DNA from: Quisquiliibacterium sp.
GTDB lineage: Bacteria; Pseudomonadota; Gammaproteobacteria; Burkholderiales; Burkholderiaceae_E
Reading direction: 5' to 3'
DNA: 12,261 nucleotides
NCBI GenBank assembly: GCA_030830765.1
Contig: JAURMJ010000126.1
Span: 1-12,261, forward strand
The notes under the pieces are model-generated. The model did no database searches, had not been told where the DNA came from, and saw only the letters and a program-made list of their open reading frames with translations. Made by a program: the position numbers and the translations under genes. Of the stretch, positions 1 through 6,011 are shown one piece after another. How positions within the stretch are numbered: position 1 is the first letter of the stretch; every line of letters begins with the position of its first letter.

Positions 1-789
<789 letters not shown>

Positions 790-846
790 TGCCAGGACGG
801 CGCGAGGGCGAGCCCTTCGCGCCGACGTGCACTTCACGGAGCGACC

Positions 847-1269
847 ATGACCCAAACCATTCACGTCGACGTTGTCAGCGCTGAGTCCTCAATTTTCGAG
901 GGCGAAGCTGAATTCGTCGCGCTGCCTGGCGAAACTGGCGAGCTTGGCATCTACCCCCAGCATACCCCGCTGATCACCCGCATCCGTCCGGGTGCGGTGC
1001 GAATCAAACTGGCGGGCCGTGATGACGAGGAATTTGTTTTCGTCGCCGGCGGCATTCTTGAAGTTCAGCCGCGTCGTGTGACCGTGCTGGCTGATACTGC
1101 GATCCGCGGGACCGATCTGGACGAAGCCAAGGCCGAGGAGGCTCACAAGGCTGCTCAAGAAGCCATGGCGAACGCCAAGAGCGACATTGACTTTGCCCGT
1201 GCCCAGTCCGAATTTGCGATCATGGCTGCGCAGATCGCAGCGCTGCGCCGCTTCCGTCAGCGCAGGTAA
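847..1269 (+). CDS. atpC: F1Fo ATP synthase subunit epsilon
   Basis: This is the epsilon subunit of the central stalk of F1. It couples rotation of gamma to the c-ring and can inhibit ATP hydrolysis. At 140 residues it has the usual length. Residues 1 to about 86 form the beta-sandwich domain, with the typical [11 protein letters not shown] and HTPLIT segments and [11 protein letters not shown] near its end. Residues from about 90 on are rich in Ala, Glu, Lys and Arg and form the C-terminal helical hairpin, ending in a basic tail. The ATG at 847 is preceded by GGAG at 838-841 with 5 bases of spacing, which fixes the start. It follows atpD by 57 bases, so it is the last gene of the atp operon, and a strong hairpin follows its stop codon. 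Confidence 0.97.
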   Translation: MTQTIHVDVVSAESSIFEGEAEFVALPGETGELGIYPQHTPLITRIRPGAVRIKLAGRDDEEFVFVAGGILEVQPRRVTVLADTAIRGTDLDEAKAEEAHKAAQEAMANAKSDIDFARAQSEFAIMAAQIAALRRFRQRR

Positions 1270-1280
1270 CCCTTCTTCGC

Positions 1281-1309
1281 CGCGGACCGGTCGCACCGAC
1301 GGGTCCGCG
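1281..1309 (+). terminator. Hairpin after atpC, probable end of the atp operon
   Basis: CGCGGACC at 1281-1288 pairs with GGTCCGCG at 1302-1309. Inside, after a G-G mismatch, GTCG (1290-1293) pairs with CGAC (1297-1300) around a CAC loop. It starts 11 bases after the atpC stop. No run of T follows, so it may act as a Rho-assisted stop or as a 3' end stabiliser and not as a classical intrinsic terminator. Confidence 0.6.
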
Positions 1310-1423
1310 CTGCGCTCTGCATGACCTGTGCGGGCCTTCGCCCCAGCACTGACCACCTCTCTGATTTGTTCTGCTTCCGGTGCCCATGTCCCGGGGCTTT
1401 CCTCTGCGGAACCCTGTCTCCGG

Positions 1424-1440
1424 GGATCGGATTCCGATCC
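1424..1440. repeat. Perfect palindromic element in the atpC to 1552 gap
   Basis: GGATCGGA at 1424-1431 is mirrored by TCCGATCC at 1433-1440 around a single T. It could be a two-fold operator site or, as RNA, a 7-bp stem with an ATT loop. It lies in the 282-base gap between atpC and the thiamine-diphosphate enzyme gene, about 110 bases before that gene. Apart from this and the hairpin at 1281-1309 I see nothing convincing in the gap: no clear promoter, and no credible small gene. Confidence 0.45.
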
Positions 1441-1551
1441 TTGCGGCAGCAGGCGTCGAGGACACCGTTCAAGCGCTCTGATCTGCCGAGTTGAAGACCC
1501 CACACTCGGGTAAGCTTGGGCGGCGTACAAACCAAACAATAGAGACTAACG

Positions 1552-3135
1552 ATGAACGGAGCCGAAAACCTGGTCCACACGCTGCTCGCCGGCGATGTGG
1601 ATGTCTGCTTCACGAACCCGGGCACGTCGGAGATGCATTTTGTCGCTGCCCTGGATCGAATCGACGGCATGCGCTGCGTCCTCGGTCTGTTCGAGGGCGT
1701 CGTCACGGGTGCTGCCGACGGCTACTGGCGGATCGCGCGAAAGCCTGCAAGCACGCTGTTGCACCTCGGACCAGGCCTGGCCAACGGCCTGGCCAACCTG
1801 CACAACGCGCGCAAGGCCCGCTCGGGCATCGTCAACGTCGTCGGAGAACATGCGAGCTACCACGTTGCGCTGGATGCGCCACTGACCTCAGACATCGAAG
1901 GCGTCGCCCGTCCGATGTCACACTGGGTGCAGACCAGTGCCTCCGCCGATGCCATCACCGCCGATGGCGCACAGGCCATCATCGAGGCTAACAAGGCACC
2001 CGGTCGGATCTCGACCCTGGTGCTTCCTGCCGACACGGCCTGGAACGAGGTTGCTGATCCGCAGGCTGCCGAACGTGCCCGTGCCGATCTGCGCACTCGG
2101 ATTGCACAGGCCAGCCTTGCCGAGAAGGTCTCGAATGAGGCTGTCAAGGCTGCAGCCAAAGAGCTTGTCAGCGGTGATCCCGCGGTCTTGCTGGTCGGTG
2201 GTGAGGGCCTCAGTGCAAAAGCATTGGAAATCGCGGGTCGCATTGCCGCCAAGACCGGCTGCAAAGTGATGTCCGAGTTTTACACCGCGAAGCTTGCTCG
2301 GGGTGCAGGTCGTGTGCTGGCCCCCCGACTGCCGTACGCCGTTGATCCTTCGTTGGCGGCTTTGGCGCCGTTCAAGCGTATCGTGATGGTGGGGGCGCGT
2401 CGCCCCGTCGCGTTCTTTGCCTATCCGGACAAACCAAGCCTGTTTGCGCCGGAAGGCAGCGTGTTGACCCAGCTGGCTGACTATCACCACGATCTTGAAC
2501 ATGCGCTGCAGTCGCTTGCCGATGAGCTTGGTGCAGGGTCCCTCGCGCCTGCGGGCATCGCCCAACGTAGTGCCGGCGATACATTGCCGACGGGCGCACC
2601 GACCCCCGAAGGCATCGCAGCTGTCCTCACGGCGCTGATTCCCGAGAACGCGATCGTTGTTGATGAGGCGGTCACGACCGGCCGTGCCTTCGGCCCCCTG
2701 ACGGCGGGATCCGCTCCGCATGATTGGCTGACGGGGATGGGCGGTGCGATTGGATTCGCGATGCCGACCGCCGTGGGTGCCGGGATTGCCGCTCCTGATC
2801 GCCGGGTGGTGGTTCTGGAGGGCGACGGCAGTGGCATGTACAACCCGCAGGCCCTCTGGACGATGGCGCGTGAGGGTGTCAACGCAACCGTCGTGATCTT
2901 CGCAAATCACCAGTATCGGATTCTGCGCGGAGAACTCTCTGGCGTTGGTGCCGGAACCGCCGGCCCGAAAGCCGCGCAGATGCTCGATCTGGATCGTCCT
3001 GAGCTTGACTGGGTATCGATGTCGCGCGGTATGGGCGTCCCCGCGACGCGGGCAACCGATCTGAGCGAGTTCGCGGCCCAGTTCAAGGCCTCTGTCGCAA
3101 CCCCCGGGCCGTCGCTGATCGAACTGGTGATCTGA
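1552..3135 (+). CDS. Thiamine-diphosphate-dependent enzyme, acetolactate synthase/benzoylformate decarboxylase superfamily
   Basis: This 527-residue protein has the three-domain layout of ThDP-dependent 2-oxo-acid enzymes: N-terminal pyrimidine-binding domain (about 1-170), central domain (about 205-345) and C-terminal pyrophosphate-binding domain (about 355-527). Glu48 in LFEGVVTGAADGY is the cofactor-activating glutamate. The metal/diphosphate motif is GDGS at 424-427, with Asn452 25 residues after GDG. His71 in LLHLGPG sits where benzoylformate decarboxylase has a catalytic histidine, while the following GPG resembles acetolactate synthase. Genome pipelines usually call such proteins 'acetolactate synthase large subunit', but no small regulatory subunit gene lies nearby, so a role in branched-chain amino acid synthesis is doubtful. 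A 2-oxo-acid decarboxylase is my preferred inference; the substrate is unknown. It heads a close-packed group with the next two genes. The start codon has only a weak ribosome site (AGAGA). Confidence 0.85.
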   Translation: MNGAENLVHTLLAGDVDVCFTNPGTSEMHFVAALDRIDGMRCVLGLFEGVVTGAADGYWRIARKPASTLLHLGPGLANGLANLHNARKARSGIVNVVGEHASYHVALDAPLTSDIEGVARPMSHWVQTSASADAITADGAQAIIEANKAPGRISTLVLPADTAWNEVADPQAAERARADLRTRIAQASLAEKVSNEAVKAAAKELVSGDPAVLLVGGEGLSAKALEIAGRIAAKTGCKVMSEFYTAKLARGAGRVLAPRLPYAVDPSLAALAPFKRIVMVGARRPVAFFAYPDKPSLFAPEGSVLTQLADYHHDLEHALQSLADELGAGSLAPAGIAQRSAGDTLPTGAPTPEGIAAVLTALIPENAIVVDEAVTTGRAFGPLTAGSAPHDWLTGMGGAIGFAMPTAVGAGIAAPDRRVVVLEGDGSGMYNPQALWTMAREGVNATVVIFANHQYRILRGELSGVGAGTAGPKAAQMLDLDRPELDWVSMSRGMGVPATRATDLSEFAAQFKASVATPGPSLIELVI

Positions 3136-3142
3136 GCACCGA

Positions 3143-3793
3143 ATGTCCAGCGGCGTCGCACTGATCGCAGGGGCCGTTGGACGTCCGGGCGAGGCCTTGC
3201 TCAATCGGCTGCTTGCAAGCAGCGATTACCGAGAAGTCGTCGTTCTGGCAGAAGGGCAGATGGCCTTGGGTCTGCCCCGGCTGCGGCTGGCTGAGCGACA
3301 CGAGCTGCCGCAGTTGGACGATGTCTTCATTCTGCTCGGTGAGGCTGATGACCGGAGCGCGCGATCCTTCTACGGGCGGGATGCGCCGTTCGTGCAGGTC
3401 CATCTGGCCAACCTGCTTGCCGTTGCGCAGGCTGCGGTTGCTGCCGGGGCGCGTCGCCTGGTCATGATCAGTCCGACCTCGGCCTGGCATCAGATGGGCA
3501 GTATTCATCGAGGTCTGGGCGACTCAACCGAACTGGATGTCGCTCAATTACCCTACGAAAGTGTGATCGTTCTGCGCCCGGTGCGGCAAGGCGGGCGCAG
3601 TGCGGCCAACTTGCTGCAGCGATTTGCGAATTTCTATATGAGTCTGCAGATGCTGATGGTGCCGCGCTCAATTCCCCAGTTGACCTCCGAACAGCTGGCC
3701 CGGGTCGCGCTGCAGGCCATGCGTTCGGCCAAAGCGGGGATCAGTGTGCTGTCGGCCGGCCAGTTGCAGCCTTTATTGACCGATGATCGTTGA
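3143..3793 (+). CDS. Atypical NAD(P)-binding Rossmann-fold protein (SDR/TIP30-like)
   Basis: This 216-residue protein begins with a beta strand and a dinucleotide-binding loop, G10-A-V-G13-R-P-G16, as in extended or atypical short-chain dehydrogenases. A second strand VFILLG (61-66) and a third, RRLVMIS (104-110), complete the start of a Rossmann fold. The Tyr-x3-Lys pair of active short-chain dehydrogenases is not seen after Ser110, so it may bind the nucleotide without classical dehydrogenase chemistry, or act on a sugar or thioester like NAD-dependent epimerase-type homologues. The nearest family I can name is the NAD(P)H-binding/HTATIP2 (TIP30)-like group. The start lies 7 bases after the preceding stop with no good ribosome site, which suggests translational coupling to the thiamine enzyme. 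Its substrate is unknown. Confidence 0.7.
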   Translation: MSSGVALIAGAVGRPGEALLNRLLASSDYREVVVLAEGQMALGLPRLRLAERHELPQLDDVFILLGEADDRSARSFYGRDAPFVQVHLANLLAVAQAAVAAGARRLVMISPTSAWHQMGSIHRGLGDSTELDVAQLPYESVIVLRPVRQGGRSAANLLQRFANFYMSLQMLMVPRSIPQLTSEQLARVALQAMRSAKAGISVLSAGQLQPLLTDDR

Positions 3794-3817
3794 ATGCGAC
3801 AATGACCCGCAACGACG

Positions 3818-4525
3818 ATGAATGCACTGACTTTACTCGACTGGATCGGCCTGGCCCTTTGGCTCGGGCTTTGGCTTGGCTATAGCGCATGGGCAGCCCA
3901 TGCCCACACACGCATGCCCAGCGTGATGGGTGCTCTCATCAAGTACCGCAGCATCTGGATGCGCGAGGCCTACCATCGGGACAACCGGATTACTGATGTC
4001 GCCCTGATCGGCAGCCTGGCCCAGAGTGCGACCTTCTTTTCATCGACAACTCTGCTGATCCTGGGCGGATTCGTTGCACTCCTGAATTCCCTGGACCAAA
4101 GCGCGGAGGTGCTGGCCAAGCTGCCCTTTGCGACCCGGATCTCTCACGAACTGCTCGAAATGAAGGCTCTGGCGCTGACACTGGTGTTTGCGACCGCCTT
4201 TCTGCGATTTACCTGGTCGCTGCGACAGTACAACCTGGCCAACATCATCGTAGGCGCCTATCCGGCTCGGCGCGACTTGCTGCAAGAAGACGATCGTCTG
4301 ATCGCCAAGGCGTCCCGGCTCAATGTTCTGGCCGGGGAGAATTACACGCAGGGTCTGCGCACCTATTACTTTGCGATTCCGCTGCTGCTGTGGCTGGTCA
4401 ATCCGTGGATGCTGATTTTCGGCAGCGTCGGGATGACCCTGGCGATCTGGTACATGGAGTTCAGGTCAGCCACCGTCAAGGCGCTGGAACCAGGCCACTC
4501 GCCTGGGTCTGATGCGCCAGGCTGA
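3818..4525 (+). CDS. DUF599 family inner-membrane protein
   Basis: This 235-residue protein has hydrophobic segments at about 5-27, 68-89, 114-134 and 183-213 (the last long enough for two spans), so it is an integral membrane protein. Between the first and second segments is a polar stretch with RMPSVMG, REAYHRDNRITD and a run of Ser/Thr leading into helix 2. These features, with RQYNLANIIVGA after helix 3 and LNVLAGENYTQGLRTYYF before helix 4, match the DUF599 family as I know it. The function of that family is not established. The C-terminus is short, polar and glycine/proline-rich. The gene starts 24 bases after the stop of the Rossmann protein and probably shares its transcript. The function of the three-gene group cannot be read from the sequence. 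Confidence 0.8.
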   Translation: MNALTLLDWIGLALWLGLWLGYSAWAAHAHTRMPSVMGALIKYRSIWMREAYHRDNRITDVALIGSLAQSATFFSSTTLLILGGFVALLNSLDQSAEVLAKLPFATRISHELLEMKALALTLVFATAFLRFTWSLRQYNLANIIVGAYPARRDLLQEDDRLIAKASRLNVLAGENYTQGLRTYYFAIPLLLWLVNPWMLIFGSVGMTLAIWYMEFRSATVKALEPGHSPGSDAPG

Positions 4526-4560
4526 CCGCCTTTCGAATCATCCAATTCCAATCGGAGAGT

Positions 4561-4581
4561 CCGGCTGTGCGCCGGTAAAAT
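4561..4581 (+). promoter_or_regulatory. Hairpin plus -10-like element directly before hemE
   Basis: CCGGC (4561-4565) pairs with GCCGG (4571-4575) around TGTGC. It is followed at once by TAAAAT (4576-4581), a 5-of-6 match to the sigma-70 -10 box, and then only 6 bases to the hemE GTG. A -35 match is not evident. The element can be read as the hemE promoter, or as the hairpin ending the preceding three-gene unit with a short A/T tail. Confidence 0.4.
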
Positions 4582-4587
4582 AAAGCT

Positions 4588-5682
4588 GTGACCAAACTCG
4601 CCAACGACACTTTTCTGCGCGCGCTTCGGCGTGAACCGACGGAGTACACGCCGATCTGGCTGATGCGACAGGCAGGCCGCTATCTCCCGGAGTACAACGC
4701 CACCCGCGCTCGAGCCGGCAGCTTTCTGAATCTGTGCAAGAACCCGGAACTGGCCTGCGAGGTGACCTTGCAGCCCCTTGCCCGCTATCCCCTTGATGCT
4801 GCCATTCTTTTTTCGGACATTCTGACCATTCCCGATGCGATGGGTCTTGGTCTTTACTTTGCTGAAGGCGAGGGGCCCAAGTTCAAGAACCCGGTTCGCG
4901 ATGAGGCCGATGTTGCAAAACTTGCGGTGCCTGATCCGAATCAGGAGCTGCGTTATGTGATGGACGGGGTCCGTACGATCCGAGCAGCCCTGGGTGGCAA
5001 GGTACCGCTGATCGGGTTCTCGGGTAGTCCCTGGACACTGGCCTGCTACATGATTGAAGGCGGCGCCAGCGATGATTTCCGACGCATCAAGACGATGCTT
5101 TATTCCCGGCCCGATCTGCTGCATCGGATTCTGGAGGTCAATGCGCGGGCCGTCGCCGCGTACCTGAATGCGCAGATCGAAGCGGGTGCCCAGGCCGTGA
5201 TGATTTTTGATTCCTGGGGCGGTGCGCTGGCCGATGGTGCCTTCCAGCAGTTTTCGCTTGCCTACATGCGCCAGGTTATTGCGGCCCTGAATCTTGAGGC
5301 TGAACCAGGCTCGTCAGCGGCCATGCGTGTACCGTGTATCGTCTTCACGAAGGGGGGTGGGCTGTGGCTCGAGCAGCTTGCCGACATTGGTTGTGACGCC
5401 CTCGGTGTCGATTGGACTGTCAATCTCGCACAGGCCAGAGCCCGGGTCGGTGATCGCTGTGCCATTCAGGGCAATCTTGACCCGATGGCGCTGTTCGCCT
5501 CACCCGAGCAGGTTGCCGTTGAGGCAATCAATGTCCTGGACAGTTTTGGTCGTCCAAAGGCGGGAACCGGGCACATCTTCAACCTTGGCCACGGGATTTC
5601 ACAATTCACGCCGCCGGATCATGTTGCCGCGCTGGTCGAGGCTGTGCACACCCACAGCAGAAAGATGCACCTTCGAACGTGA
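4588..5682 (+). CDS. hemE: Uroporphyrinogen III decarboxylase
   Basis: This cytoplasmic enzyme removes four acetate carboxyls from uroporphyrinogen III to give coproporphyrinogen III in haem synthesis; it needs no cofactor. The 364 residues match the family length. The first signature, [15 protein letters not shown] (22-36), holds the two substrate-binding arginines Arg27 and Arg31. Asp77 in [14 protein letters not shown] is the central catalytic aspartate. The second signature [17 protein letters not shown] (143-159) carries Tyr154. FDSWGG and, near the end, the IFNLGHGI segment with its conserved histidine are intact. The start is GTG: an in-frame TAA at 4576-4578 rules out anything further upstream, and the family N-terminus ([10 protein letters not shown]) begins right after it. 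There is no Shine-Dalgarno sequence. hemE next to priA is an order I recognise from Burkholderiales. Confidence 0.97.
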   Translation: MTKLANDTFLRALRREPTEYTPIWLMRQAGRYLPEYNATRARAGSFLNLCKNPELACEVTLQPLARYPLDAAILFSDILTIPDAMGLGLYFAEGEGPKFKNPVRDEADVAKLAVPDPNQELRYVMDGVRTIRAALGGKVPLIGFSGSPWTLACYMIEGGASDDFRRIKTMLYSRPDLLHRILEVNARAVAAYLNAQIEAGAQAVMIFDSWGGALADGAFQQFSLAYMRQVIAALNLEAEPGSSAAMRVPCIVFTKGGGLWLEQLADIGCDALGVDWTVNLAQARARVGDRCAIQGNLDPMALFASPEQVAVEAINVLDSFGRPKAGTGHIFNLGHGISQFTPPDHVAALVEAVHTHSRKMHLRT

Positions 5683-5703
5683 GCGCGTCCTCACTTCTTG
5701 TTC
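5679..5703 (+). terminator. Weak terminator-like hairpin at the hemE stop codon
   Basis: GTGAG (5679-5683) overlaps the hemE stop and pairs with CTCAC (5690-5694) around CGCGTC. It is followed by the T-rich stretch TTCTTGTTC. The stem is only 5 bp, so termination would be partial at best. Confidence 0.35.
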
Positions 5704-5720
5704 ATCCCGTCTGACAGCGG

Positions 5721-5753
5721 TCTCGAAAATGCAACAAATGAAAAATTTCGAGA
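5721..5753. repeat. 8-bp perfect inverted repeat with AT-rich spacer
   Basis: TCTCGAAA (5721-5728) and TTTCGAGA (5746-5753) are exact reverse complements, separated by 17 bases made almost wholly of A, with some T, G and C. It may be a regulator binding site or a transcript hairpin downstream of hemE. No T-run follows. Confidence 0.5.
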
Positions 5754-5930
5754 TGTAGGCGCTTGACTTATAAACACTTACGCGGACCGTCGCCGGCTGT
5801 ACTCGACCGGCGCGCCAACGGAAATGGCCTTCTCTAAGTCATTGAAAAACAAGAAGAAATTTTTGACAAAAAAGCAGGCAATGGACCTCAGAGGCCCGTG
5901 GAGTGTGGGATTCAAGGCGATCGGGGCAAG

Positions 5931-5965
5931 ATACTCACAGATTTATCCACAGCTTCTGTGAACGA
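5931..5965. promoter_or_regulatory. DnaA-box group upstream of priA
   Basis: TTATCCACA at 5943-5951 is an exact match to the high-affinity DnaA box. Twelve bases upstream, in the same direction, is ATACTCACA (5931-5939), with two mismatches to TTWTNCACA. On the other strand, TCGTTCACA (5965-5957) also has two mismatches. CACAG/CTGTG at 5949-5961 forms a short inverted repeat linking the last two. The group ends 46 bases before the preferred priA start. A DnaA effect on priA transcription is an inference. Confidence 0.55.
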
Positions 5966-6011
5966 CTCGAATTTCCCTTGGAATTATTACGTTTTAGTTA
6001 ACACACTTAAA

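Larger units (their letters stand above)
5683..6011. other. AT-rich non-coding gap between hemE and priA
   Basis: This 329-base stretch is clearly richer in A and T than the genes on either side, especially 5725-5780, 5832-5880 and 5968-6011. It holds an inverted repeat at 5721-5753, a GC hairpin at 5791-5812 (CGCCGG/CCGGCG with a 10-base loop), and a DnaA-box group at 5931-5965. TTGACT occurs at 5763 and TTGACA at 5863, but neither has a good -10 box at 16-18 bases, so I do not call a promoter. The priA frame is open back to a GTG at 5898. However, that part uses codons such as ATA and TTA that are rare in the rest of the gene, so I treat it as untranslated. Confidence 0.6.

Noticed and set aside
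889..1539. Minus-strand open frame across atpC and the following gap
   Set aside because: It covers atpC in antisense, is rich in Arg/Ser/Gly without domain features, and has no ribosome site.
1918..3204. Long open frame on the minus strand opposite the thiamine-diphosphate enzyme gene
   Set aside because: It is the usual antisense by-product of GC-rich codon use. The translation has no recognisable domain and the plus-strand protein has clear motifs.
5898..6011. Upstream GTG start for priA, adding 38 residues
   Set aside because: The extra codons include ATA and TTA, unlike the GC-rich gene, the peptide precedes the family's usual N-terminus, and it would place the DnaA box inside coding sequence. 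The frame is open, however, so it is not excluded.
5683..6011. Chromosomal replication origin between hemE and priA
   Set aside because: There is only one exact DnaA box, and no dnaA, dnaN, rpmH or gidA nearby. The AT-rich stretches are ordinary for a promoter region.
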